A stretch of DNA of 48,756 nucleotides. It comes from a virus. Location of the stretch: positions 1-48,756 of IMG/VR virus record IMGVR_UViG_3300022926_002497; one strand, written 5' to 3'. Positions 23,414 through 31,436 of the stretch are shown one piece after another. Made by a program: the position numbers and the translations under genes. Under the pieces are notes generated by a model that was not told the DNA's origin, made no database searches, and worked only from the letters and a program-made list of their open reading frames with translations. How positions within the stretch are numbered: the stretch's first letter is position 1; each line of letters starts with the position of its first letter.

Positions 23414-23917
23414 TTAAAAGTTTACATATCCAGCAAAGAAAATCGAAAAGTTATTCTGTCCGTATTGTCTTGCAAAGCTTGCCATTGCTACCGCTCGCGC
23501 ACTATAATTGCTTGTATTTATACTCCATTTTGCACAAACGTTAACACCGAAATTAGTTCCGCTTGCCCCTGGTGACTGTCCGTATGTTCTCGTTGCATTA
23601 ATTCCTGTTCCGTTGGTTCCTCCATTGGTCCCACCAGGACCTGTTGTTGTTGTACAAGTGGTATTATTCTGTTGCCATCTTTGATAATGTAAACTGGCTA
23701 TTGCCGTAAGACGCCCTCCCGCAAAGTTTACTCCACTCATCCCTGTAAGAGGGATGATTGGGATGTTTACTGGTTTGTTATAGCTGAATGAAGAACCTAC
23801 TATAGTTGTAATCTGTGAGTATACTGGGACTCCACCAAGTGTGCCAGGCCCCATTACTGGACCCGTTGTATTAGGATTCGTCCCATTTCCATTTCCATTG
23901 CCTCTAGGTGTCGTCAT
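23414..23917 (-). CDS. Gly/Thr/Asn-rich structural protein candidate, 167 aa
   Basis: I do not recognise the family. The N-terminus is low-complexity (PRGNGNGNGTNPNTTGPVMG) and a second run near residues 88-105 is Thr/Gly/Asn-rich. Between and after these are segments that look folded: GSSFSYNKPVNIPIIPLTGM, RLTAIASLHYQRWQQN and a C-terminal ARAVAMASFARQYGQNNFSI with a hydrophobic end (FFAGYVNF). Such composition is common in small virion surface or head-fibre proteins. It lies between the BspA-like surface protein and the portal. A GTGTATATATAA motif ends 32 bases upstream of the ATG. Function is unknown. Confidence 0.65.
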   Translation of the reverse strand: MTTPRGNGNGNGTNPNTTGPVMGPGTLGGVPVYSQITTIVGSSFSYNKPVNIPIIPLTGMSGVNFAGGRLTAIASLHYQRWQQNNTTCTTTTGPGGTNGGTNGTGINATRTYGQSPGASGTNFGVNVCAKWSINTSNYSARAVAMASFARQYGQNNFSIFFAGYVNF

Positions 23918-23949
23918 TGATTTTTACGTTTATTGTTTTCTATTCTATT

Positions 23950-23961
23950 TTATATATACAC
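23950..23961 (-). promoter_or_regulatory. GTGTATATATAA motif (before the 167-aa gene)
   Basis: The minus strand reads GGTGTGTATATATAAAAT. The 12-mer ends 32 bases upstream of the ATG, one of two copies in the window with enough room for a normal untranslated leader. This placement supports a promoter reading of the shared motif. Confidence 0.45.
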
Positions 23962-23982
23962 ACCTTTTTTTAAAAAAACAGA

Positions 23983-26900
23983 TTAATTAAAAGAATAAAA
24001 TTCTAAGTCTTTCTGATCAGAAAATACAGCAACCCTTGTTCCTATAAAATCATTTATATCATAAGTTGGTTCTCCAGGACATCTCTCCCCCCAACTAGGT
24101 AGTGTGGTAAACTTTGCGTTATTTGAAAAATCTTGAGGAGCTTGACTTATGTGAGAAACGCACCAATTTGCAAAATCTACATAAGTATTGTCTAGAGAGG
24201 TACAATTAATAAACATCCTATCAAACGATGTGGTTACTTTATAATCCGCAACAAGTTCAGGTATAAGTAATTTTACCAGTGCAGTGCAGCCTTCAAACAT
24301 TCCAGACATACTAGTAGCGGATGATCCAGCAACATTAGAGAGATCAATCGTGTTTAATGAAGATGCATTTCTAAACATATTTTCAAAACTATTGATAAGA
24401 TTATTGTTCCATTGAGATAAATCAATTGATTTTAATGCTACACAACCATCAAACATTCCTGATATAGCCACTATTGATTCCGCATTCCAATGATTAATAT
24501 CCAAGCTTGATAAAGAAGAACAATCCTTGAACATATTACTTGTATTCGCTAAAGATGATGTATTCCAATCAGGAGACAGAAATTCGCTTAAATCAGTACA
24601 GCCAGAAAACATTGACTCCATAGTAACGACCTTAGAAACATTTAATCCCGATAAATCTAATGAAGATATTTGAGTGCAATTCTTAAACATTTCTTTAAAT
24701 GATGTGATTTTTGAATAATCAACCTCAAAGCCGCTTATTGCAGCATTGCTCATGTTTGCAAATGCGCCCTCCATTGATGTGAAAGAATCCCCCTTCAATG
24801 TTATTGATTCTACTAGACTTGCACTAGTTTTTAATTCATTGTTTTCTGTATCAACAGCTCCGAAGTGAGTAATGTCCCCAAGAATTTTAACTGTTTGATT
24901 TGTATTTTCTGAAAAATTGATCGTAATATTACCCTGGTCTGCGGTTGTATATTCTTCAAATGTTTGCTCAAATTCTACCCTCACTCCATCTACACCTATA
25001 CCAGCAAGAGGTAAAACTACTGAATTCGTTGATCCATAAGATATCTCTATTATTGATTTTGGCTCTGAAATTGTATTCGAACAGTCAATAAAACTTTCCA
25101 ATGGTTTTTCTGCAATAATCACATTTCCATTTTCTTTCCAGTCGGCTTCAGTTTCATATTGTTTTACATCAACATCCCTCCACCTTCCAGTAAAACCAGT
25201 CCCTTTTGTTAGATTTATTTGTGACTTGATAGCTTCCGTATCTTGAAGTAAAATTGTTAAATCACACTCGTTTGTTAGCCACGGGCAGTCTCTAAAAATT
25301 TCATTAAATTCAACGAGGTTTCTAAAAAATCTTAATCTTTGTATTATGCCAGAGCAGCTTTCTTGTTGGGTGTTAGCAAATGCTCTATTAGCTTTTTTCA
25401 CAGAATCATTAATCCAATTCCATGACCCTATCCCTCTATGATGGTTTGAGCCCTCAAACATTCCAGAAATATCTTCTAATACTGAGGTTTGGCCTGGATA
25501 TTTATCCGCGATAAACCAGAAGTGGCTCACCAACTTACTTTGATCGAAAACCGTGTTCTTAAACATGTTTTTCGCAGATATCAACTTCGGGAATAGCCAG
25601 TTCCTCGTTCTACCTGAATAATTAGCTCCTTGAAACATGCCTTCAGCATTCTCTAAATTAGGAAACGGGCTGAATCCCATTACATCTTGAGTTAAGTTAG
25701 TGTTTTCAAACATGTAACTAGTGTTTTTAGCTGAACTTAAATCTAAAAGAGTACCAGTATCAAATTTTGAATTGGCGAACATGTAAGAAAAGTCTTCCCC
25801 AATATGATTGCCTTTTTTTAACCAATCTATTACAAATACTCCTGTTGTGTTTTCAAAAAATCTACTAAAGTTTTTACATTTTGGAAATCTCCAATTTCTT
25901 ATTCCTGGAGTACTAGCAACTAAGTTATCTTTATAAAACCCTTCGCATGTTAAAACATTTTCGAAAGCTTGGGAAACATAAGGCATGGAGCCTTTTGAAT
26001 TTTCAAATAGATATGAAACATCCTCAAAGGGGCTTAAATCCCAAACGCTAACACCTGGTAAATAAGTATTTTTCAATTCTGCAAACATCCCAGAGATATT
26101 AGTAACTGAGTGCCCTGATGGAAACCATTGACTTATTACACCAGCAAAATTACTTCCTCTAAAAAAATCTTTTAAAGAAGTCGCTTCGTGTAGTTTGCAC
26201 ATAACCCACATCCAGTTAGCATTTTGAATAAACCCTGTAGAATCCTTAAAAAATCCTTCAAAATTAACGTTCGAAGCTTCAGATGTTACTGAAAATATTT
26301 GATTAAAATTATTTGTCTCAGCGAAAAAGTAAGAAAAATCTGTTGCAGCTGGAGCTTTCAAAAAAATAGATTCAGTTCTAGAGCTTCCTTGATAAAAACC
26401 TTGCAAAGAAGTCACATTAGGTATTACCCAGGCATTTATAGGGCCTTCGTATATTTGTTTATCTTGAAAAACTCTTTTTGCAGATATGCACTTTAGAAGA
26501 TTGAGTCCGTTTAGTTTTCCGCTCCATGCACAATTAGGGCCAGAAAACATTCCGTCTATGATTTCAGCCGCACTTGTATTTAAATAATCGCCTACAAATG
26601 CACTGTTTTTAAAACAGTTTGTCCAATCTTTAACCTTAGAAGTACTCCAGAAAAAAGTCCCATTCCATAGTGAATTTTCGAAAGTGGATTCTAGTTTAGT
26701 GCAATTATCTGATGCTTCTACCAAACTGCTAAAATTAGCAGGATTTGTTGTAAATTTTGTATCTGCAAAAGTTCTAACAAAATGCATTTCACCCCCATTA
26801 GTAACATTTTGTATCTTAGACGCTGGATTCAAAGATTTAATCATTGTAACTGGGCCTTGTTTTTTAGGCAAAGTCAAAGATGTTAAATTTACCATCCCAG

Positions 26901-27774
26901 CAAATTCTCCATATCCATGCAAAGCTGCGGGTCTCCAATCCCATATTTTTATCAACTGGATATTTTCTGGAGTATCGCAAAAACTTCTGTCATATTCAGC
27001 GGCAAGAGTCATAATTCTTTCACCTACAAAGTTTCCGTCGCCTAAACCTCCACTGATTCTTATATCTCTTTCAGCAGGCGAGTCAAAAAACATTTTTACT
27101 CTAGCACAGCCTTCTTCAACTTCAATATTGCCGCCCATAGATCCGTGGTTCCCGCATTTATACCACAACTCCGAAGGCGTTTCCTTAACAGCTTGTAGTC
27201 TTGTATATGCTCCGAAAGACCCTGGGGATGAAGACCCGTATGTAACTCCGTTTGAGTAATCTGGACCGTCATTTGTGGTGGAAAACTTTAAATAGTGGCT
27301 TTGATTACTCTTATCTTCTTGTTTAAATGTGTAGTAGTTTCCTATTTGTATTTCAATTCTGTTTTTTATAACTACGCCGCCTATGAATTCGTCTTTGTTA
27401 TAATCAACCTCTATATCTTCAGTATCTTCCATGGAAAGTTGAAGTGTGATTTTCTTCACACCTCTGTCGGTTATTCCTTCCGCAACTGAAACTACAGTTG
27501 ATCCTGATATTTGATCTCCAGCCCTAATTTTTGAAACTGGATATTGATTCCATTCAAATGTATACTCTTTAGACGGGTTTACTTTGACATCAATTTCATA
27601 AGCTATATATGCTATTTCTGAAATCTTCCCTTTAGAGAAAAAATCTTCATGGTAATCTGTATCTGCCCCATGCTGTACAACAAAACCGAAGCTTTGCTTA
27701 TTTAAATAGCTTGGTTTCCCAAATGATATTTGAGTCTCTTTTGTATTTACTGTTTTTAAGTCTATAAGTCCCAT
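23983..27774 (-). CDS. BspA-like (DUF285) surface protein with a cupredoxin-like motif, 1263 aa
   Basis: Large virion adhesin candidate. Residues about 150-220 contain a beta-rich module ending in LWYKCGNHGSMGG, with C207, H210 and M213 spaced like copper ligands of cupredoxin-type domains; related 'YYYCxNHxGMGG' strings occur in virion proteins of marine phages (from memory). Residues about 330-870 hold divergent BspA-like repeats (FSYMFANSKF, TSYMFENTNLT, ISGMFEGSNH). Residues about 995-1215 hold canonical DUF285 repeats (SMEGAFANMS, FKEMFKNCTQISSLDLSGLN, MESMFSGCTDLSEF, SGMFDGCVALKSIDLSQWN). The end has WCVSHI and LPSWGERCPG, closely matching the DUF285 domain of the gene at 45349. BspA-type repeats bind surfaces or proteins, so host adhesion or capsid decoration is inferred. 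There is no signal peptide. Confidence 0.8.
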   Translation of the reverse strand: MGLIDLKTVNTKETQISFGKPSYLNKQSFGFVVQHGADTDYHEDFFSKGKISEIAYIAYEIDVKVNPSKEYTFEWNQYPVSKIRAGDQISGSTVVSVAEGITDRGVKKITLQLSMEDTEDIEVDYNKDEFIGGVVIKNRIEIQIGNYYTFKQEDKSNQSHYLKFSTTNDGPDYSNGVTYGSSSPGSFGAYTRLQAVKETPSELWYKCGNHGSMGGNIEVEEGCARVKMFFDSPAERDIRISGGLGDGNFVGERIMTLAAEYDRSFCDTPENIQLIKIWDWRPAALHGYGEFAGMVNLTSLTLPKKQGPVTMIKSLNPASKIQNVTNGGEMHFVRTFADTKFTTNPANFSSLVEASDNCTKLESTFENSLWNGTFFWSTSKVKDWTNCFKNSAFVGDYLNTSAAEIIDGMFSGPNCAWSGKLNGLNLLKCISAKRVFQDKQIYEGPINAWVIPNVTSLQGFYQGSSRTESIFLKAPAATDFSYFFAETNNFNQIFSVTSEASNVNFEGFFKDSTGFIQNANWMWVMCKLHEATSLKDFFRGSNFAGVISQWFPSGHSVTNISGMFAELKNTYLPGVSVWDLSPFEDVSYLFENSKGSMPYVSQAFENVLTCEGFYKDNLVASTPGIRNWRFPKCKNFSRFFENTTGVFVIDWLKKGNHIGEDFSYMFANSKFDTGTLLDLSSAKNTSYMFENTNLTQDVMGFSPFPNLENAEGMFQGANYSGRTRNWLFPKLISAKNMFKNTVFDQSKLVSHFWFIADKYPGQTSVLEDISGMFEGSNHHRGIGSWNWINDSVKKANRAFANTQQESCSGIIQRLRFFRNLVEFNEIFRDCPWLTNECDLTILLQDTEAIKSQINLTKGTGFTGRWRDVDVKQYETEADWKENGNVIIAEKPLESFIDCSNTISEPKSIIEISYGSTNSVVLPLAGIGVDGVRVEFEQTFEEYTTADQGNITINFSENTNQTVKILGDITHFGAVDTENNELKTSASLVESITLKGDSFTSMEGAFANMSNAAISGFEVDYSKITSFKEMFKNCTQISSLDLSGLNVSKVVTMESMFSGCTDLSEFLSPDWNTSSLANTSNMFKDCSSLSSLDINHWNAESIVAISGMFDGCVALKSIDLSQWNNNLINSFENMFRNASSLNTIDLSNVAGSSATSMSGMFEGCTALVKLLIPELVADYKVTTSFDRMFINCTSLDNTYVDFANWCVSHISQAPQDFSNNAKFTTLPSWGERCPGEPTYDINDFIGTRVAVFSDQKDLEFYSFN

Positions 27775-27778
27775 TTAA

Positions 27779-27790
27779 GATATATTACAC
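27779..27790 (-). promoter_or_regulatory. GTGTAATATATC start-proximal motif (before the BspA-like gene)
   Basis: The minus strand reads GCGTGTAATATATCTTAA directly before the ATG at 27774, with four bases between motif and start. It fills most of the 24-nt gap after the sulfotransferase gene, so the BspA-like gene probably has its own transcript start, almost leaderless if TGTAAT is the -10 box. Confidence 0.4.
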
Positions 27791-27798
27791 GCAAAAAA

Positions 27799-28407
27799 CT
27801 AAAATACATAAGAAAACATAGCTATGGATTCTGACCCGATTTCTTCTACCATACTTCTTGTTTCATCATTATACATTTTTTTATAATCTTTATCATTTCT
27901 GCCCGTTTTATGATCGTGATTGACTATTTCATAATTCTCTAAACCTATTTTTGAGCATACATATTTCAAACCTTCGTTATATTTCTCTTGCCTTATAACA
28001 AAGTCAACACAATAATCTCCGTTATAAAATAAATATGGTTTTATTTCCAAAGGTTTTCTGCATCCATTTTTAATAAAAGAACGGTGGTGAAATTTCACAT
28101 ACTCTTCAAATGTTGAAATGTTTTTTTTCTTGTAGAAATCTACATATTTTATATCGAAGAAAAACCTTGAAACCATTCGGTCCCATGGGTTTCTGACTAC
28201 AGAGAATTTAAACGCTTTTTCTATATCCATCCCTGATTGTTTTGCTTGATCAGCTATGTCATTTAAAGGTTTATGTAGAAGACTTCTATGTATTTTAAAA
28301 AGCTCGGTCTCTTTATTTAATTTCCATAATCCTAATGCTATTGCCACACTCGATCCAGCGCATTTTTGAGGATGTGTAAATATGTAATTTTGTTCTATAT
28401 TATACAT
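27799..28407 (-). CDS. Sulfotransferase, carbohydrate type (Sulfotransfer_2-like), 202 aa
   Basis: Transfers sulfate from PAPS to an acceptor, typically a glycan. The 5'-phosphosulfate loop is at residues 9-20 (IFTHPQKCAGSSVAIA, with K15), and the 3'-phosphate site is at residues 68-82 (KFSVVRNPWDRMVSRFFF, with R72 and S80). Length and the C-terminal aromatic end (IAMFSYVF) fit the compact carbohydrate sulfotransferases. It lies five bases downstream of the glycosyltransferase-sulfotransferase fusion on the same strand, so the two are probably co-transcribed. The substrate may be host surface polysaccharide or a phage-made glycan. This cannot be read from the sequence. Confidence 0.85.
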   Translation of the reverse strand: MYNIEQNYIFTHPQKCAGSSVAIALGLWKLNKETELFKIHRSLLHKPLNDIADQAKQSGMDIEKAFKFSVVRNPWDRMVSRFFFDIKYVDFYKKKNISTFEEYVKFHHRSFIKNGCRKPLEIKPYLFYNGDYCVDFVIRQEKYNEGLKYVCSKIGLENYEIVNHDHKTGRNDKDYKKMYNDETRSMVEEIGSESIAMFSYVF

Positions 28408-28412
28408 TTTGA

Positions 28413-30947
28413 TTATTGAGTTACTATATTATTAAATAAAGTTTCGTATTTTACTCTTTCTTGGAATATTTTTTGAATTTCTGGGTCTATGCTTTCTAAT
28501 TCTATTTTTTCGTATTTATTTATGTTATCTACTTCTACAATCAAATCAGATTCTGCAACCTTTATATTATAACATTCTTCTAGGACATGTGCAATTACCT
28601 CATTACTGTATTTAACATATTTACACAAGAATTTATTCTTCTTCATCCAATCTATAGCTTTAAAATAATGATCATCCGCTATAGGTTGTGAATTTGGAAT
28701 TTTCGCAAGCTGTCTTATCGTCCAGCTATCTTCAAGCATTTCTGAACTTAAATAAGCTTCAATATTTTTAAACTTATTTTCGAAGTTAGTGGATTCATGA
28801 TTAGACTTTTGTGAATTCAAATAATGAAACATCGATTGCGTGCGCGACCAAGCATCCCTAACTAACATAAAATTTAATGGATAAGAATTGCTCTGTTTTA
28901 AAATTTCCCAAACTTCTTCAAATTGATCTACTGCATTTGATTTAAAACTAGACTCTACTGTTACTGCTAAAATAATCATCTTTTTCTCATTAAGATACTT
29001 AACAATAGTGTCTAATGTGGTTTTTCTTGACCGAGGGGCAGGTTCCCTTTTGTTCTGTTTTATTTTTTTGTCTTTTTTCCAAGATTCATCATAGAAAAAT
29101 CCAAATATTATAAGGCCTTGCCTTTTTTCTTCATCAATACTTAACCTTTGAACATTGCAACCTTTGTCTCCACCAAATATCCTAACAAAATACCTAGTCA
29201 TTGTTCCTATTAAGAATGTTCCAGCATTTTTAGGTATATGAAATAGTATTGGAACTTTTCTGTTAACAGAAGTTTTATTCGAAGAGAAATCTTTTGAGAA
29301 GTTCATATAAATACAGTCGTAAAATTTTGCTTGATGCTTGAATTCATTATATTTCCTTGTAGATCTATTTATCGTATTTATTAAATAAGTTTTGTCTTGA
29401 AAATTTATTTCAGGTCTATTTGTTTTTTCGATATTCAGGTAACTGGAAAAAACATTATCCATTACTTGATCTACACATTCTATTCTAAAAAAATTAAATT
29501 TACTCAAAATACAGCATAAGTGGTCGAACTGGTCCCTAGAAGGATAAGATATTCCGATCAATTTCTTTATTAAAAAATTGAAATCATCTGTTGATCTTAT
29601 ATATTCACTAAACTTTTGAGTTCTTAAATTCTTGTCCTGTATTTCTCCTCCAAAATTAGTTTTTTCATAATTTAAAAACATGGAAGATATGAAATTCTCT
29701 GAATTAGACATGAAAGAATATAAAAAGATATCACTTTTAATTTCAGACCTTAATATATGAAAGTTTAGAAATGTCTGAGTCTCAAAGTCGGACGAGTATC
29801 TAGCATCAATAATTACAGATAAAACATTAATAGATCCATCTGCTATTAGCTTTTTTAAATTAAAAATTTTACATATAAATACATTGCCCTCTTTGTCTTC
29901 AAAAAATTCTTTTGGGTAGTTGTCAAATGAAGAGTATTTAAAACCTTGGACTATTATTTTCCCGCCCATGGGGGACAACACCTTTATTTTCACAAAACTA
30001 TCTTTATAATCTTCCCGTAAGTTAATATCCAATTTTTTTATAACATAATCGGATGCTCCTTTTGCATTGCAAAAAAATACAGGAGTTTTTTCTAAAGATC
30101 CATGGTTGTCAAAAAGAGCTGGGTTTATAATTTTGTTTATTTTTTGTCTTTTTTGATGTACTACTATAGCATTTTTGTGCTCTGTTTTAATCTCCTCCTT
30201 AGATATTTTATAGTCTCGCGGGTCACTTAAATTTATAATCAATTCTGTGTCTATTAAATCGTATTTTTTTCCAACTTTTTTGTTGAATAAAAAATTAGAT
30301 ATATCAAAATTCATATAACCAGATTCTTCTAAATTCTCTTCGATGTATTTCTGCCCTCCCAGCAAAAGATCTTTTAGTCTTTTACTATTTTTATACAAGG
30401 CTACTCCGTTTATATGTTCTCTGAATTTTGATTCTAAATGACATTTTTGCCTGCCTTTATATATGCTTCCAGCTATCTCAAATTTTTTTGTCTTTATATA
30501 TTTTAAAAACAAGTCGAACCACAAGTCTTCAAGGCAGAAAGTATCAGCTTCTAACATTAAGAAATTTTCGTATTTCGCTGGCATTTCCATCATTTTGAAC
30601 ATGCTTTGATAGAATAATTCGTTAGCTCCTGCGGTATACCCTAATTTTGGGATTGTTTTTGGTTTGGGGGATTTGGACCAAGGATACCAGAAAACATCAT
30701 CTTTTTCGCTAAGGTTTAAATTAATATATTCAGCGGCGTTTATGCTCGGGTTACCATTCAATTGTGAAATTAAATTTTCCAAACGAGTAATGTTTGAAAC
30801 TTTATTAAAAAATAGAAATAAATCAAAAGAGTAACGTTTTGAAGGCTTCCTTCCCATGAATTGATGTAGGCAATCCTCTAGCTCGCCACTTTCTAACTCT
30901 CTTTCAGTACAAACATAAAAAACAGATATTTTTTTTGTGTAAATCAT
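28413..30947 (-). CDS. Glycosyltransferase-sulfotransferase fusion, 844 aa
   Basis: The N-terminal part (about 1-270) looks like a GT-A-type glycosyltransferase. A Rossmann-like start (KISVFYVCTEREL) is followed by a YTAGANELFYQSMFKMME helix and FLMLEADTFCLEDLWFDLFL, where E133-A-D135 is the DxD-like metal site; EIAGSIYKG and HINGVALYKNSKRL follow. The middle (about 280-560) is not recognised. The C-terminal part has a PAPS loop at residues 566-577 (ILFHIPKNAGTFLIG, K573) and a 3'-phosphate site at 693-707 (FMLVRDAWSRTQSMFHYL, R697, S705). So one chain could add a sugar and a sulfate to the same glycan. The ATG at 30947 is divergent from the lipoprotein gene with a 50-nt gap. The domain order is read from motifs; the combined activity is inference. 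Confidence 0.75.
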   Translation of the reverse strand: MIYTKKISVFYVCTERELESGELEDCLHQFMGRKPSKRYSFDLFLFFNKVSNITRLENLISQLNGNPSINAAEYINLNLSEKDDVFWYPWSKSPKPKTIPKLGYTAGANELFYQSMFKMMEMPAKYENFLMLEADTFCLEDLWFDLFLKYIKTKKFEIAGSIYKGRQKCHLESKFREHINGVALYKNSKRLKDLLLGGQKYIEENLEESGYMNFDISNFLFNKKVGKKYDLIDTELIINLSDPRDYKISKEEIKTEHKNAIVVHQKRQKINKIINPALFDNHGSLEKTPVFFCNAKGASDYVIKKLDINLREDYKDSFVKIKVLSPMGGKIIVQGFKYSSFDNYPKEFFEDKEGNVFICKIFNLKKLIADGSINVLSVIIDARYSSDFETQTFLNFHILRSEIKSDIFLYSFMSNSENFISSMFLNYEKTNFGGEIQDKNLRTQKFSEYIRSTDDFNFLIKKLIGISYPSRDQFDHLCCILSKFNFFRIECVDQVMDNVFSSYLNIEKTNRPEINFQDKTYLINTINRSTRKYNEFKHQAKFYDCIYMNFSKDFSSNKTSVNRKVPILFHIPKNAGTFLIGTMTRYFVRIFGGDKGCNVQRLSIDEEKRQGLIIFGFFYDESWKKDKKIKQNKREPAPRSRKTTLDTIVKYLNEKKMIILAVTVESSFKSNAVDQFEEVWEILKQSNSYPLNFMLVRDAWSRTQSMFHYLNSQKSNHESTNFENKFKNIEAYLSSEMLEDSWTIRQLAKIPNSQPIADDHYFKAIDWMKKNKFLCKYVKYSNEVIAHVLEECYNIKVAESDLIVEVDNINKYEKIELESIDPEIQKIFQERVKYETLFNNIVTQ

Positions 30948-30963
30948 TATGTTCTATAATTCG

Positions 30964-30975
30964 GTGTAATATATA
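30964..30975 (+). promoter_or_regulatory. GTGTAATATATA motif in the divergent gap (before the lipoprotein gene)
   Basis: The plus strand reads CGGTGTAATATATACTGTGT, with the 12-mer ending 22 bases before the ATG at 30998. It is identical over 12 bases to the copy at 14763-14774 on the other strand. A separate TATAAT lies at 30955-30960. The 50-nt gap separates divergent transcription units, so promoters are expected here. Confidence 0.45.
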
Positions 30976-30997
30976 CTGTGTATTCTACTTATTTTTA

Positions 30998-31261
30998 ATG
31001 AAATTTAAAGTGTTTATTTTGCTTTGTTTTGTTTTTTTTAATTCTTGCTCGTCTTTTAAAGAAAAAAACCTAAAAACAATTGATTTTATTGGAGTAAACA
31101 TAGCTCCCGATAAACAGGCAAATTCAAGCCAGCCAATTAAACCTGAAAACTATAGTCGTCCGTTTATTGTTTTTTGTTCATTAGTAGCTTTTGTTGGTTT
31201 AATCAATCTTTTGACATCCGCCTCCCCTAAAGTGCTTAAAAGATTTCAAAATCAACTATAA
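30998..31261 (+). CDS. Small lipoprotein with a C-terminal membrane segment, 87 aa (unimolecular spanin candidate)
   Basis: The start is the ATG at 30998, downstream of the candidate promoter; a longer in-frame version beginning at 30935 would destroy the signal peptide. Residues 1-18 form a lipoprotein signal: basic start, hydrophobic core FILLCFVFF and lipobox FNSC with the lipid-accepting Cys at 18. A polar, Lys/Asn/Pro-containing stretch follows, then a hydrophobic segment FIVFCSLVAFVGLINLLTSA near the C-terminus and a basic tail. Outer-membrane lipidation plus a C-terminal membrane anchor is the architecture of unimolecular spanins, which fuse the two membranes at lysis. It is short for that role, so a simple membrane lipoprotein is the alternative. 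No lysis neighbours are seen. Confidence 0.65.
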   Translation: MKFKVFILLCFVFFNSCSSFKEKNLKTIDFIGVNIAPDKQANSSQPIKPENYSRPFIVFCSLVAFVGLINLLTSASPKVLKRFQNQL

Positions 31262-31424
31262 TTAAAAAATTATTTTCTTTTTTTCTTACCATCTTAAACC
31301 CATTTAAATTCATGCGTAAACATAAGTCTGTAATGTATTTTTTATTCAAAATAATTTTTATTTTTTTCCCTTCTACTTGAATTTCATCAGCATATTCTTT
31401 ACATATATCTAAGGCTTTTTGCAT
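31236..31424 (-). CDS. Small hypothetical protein, 62 aa, on the opposite strand
   Basis: It fills the otherwise empty space between the lipoprotein and the J-domain gene. The ATG is at 31422-31424, 12 bases from the divergent ATG at 31437, and the last 26 bases overlap the end of the lipoprotein gene tail to tail. The protein has a plausible composition: a helix (ALDICKEYADEIQVEGKK), a strand pair (IKIILNKKY, NFLIIVDFEIF) and a basic middle. No motif is recognised. It could be a small regulator or simply a spare open frame. Confidence is moderate because of its size and the lack of a ribosome-binding site. Confidence 0.45.
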   Translation of the reverse strand: MQKALDICKEYADEIQVEGKKIKIILNKKYITDLCLRMNLNGFKMVRKKENNFLIIVDFEIF

Positions 31425-31436
31425 ACAATCATTATT

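Noticed and set aside
26684-27259. 191-codon plus-strand open frame opposite the BspA-like gene
   Set aside because: It is antisense to a long gene with clear domain content, its translation has no folded pattern, and no start signal is present.
30935-30997. Longer N-terminus for the lipoprotein gene
   Set aside because: It would lie upstream of and across the candidate promoter, and would place 21 extra residues before an excellent lipoprotein signal.
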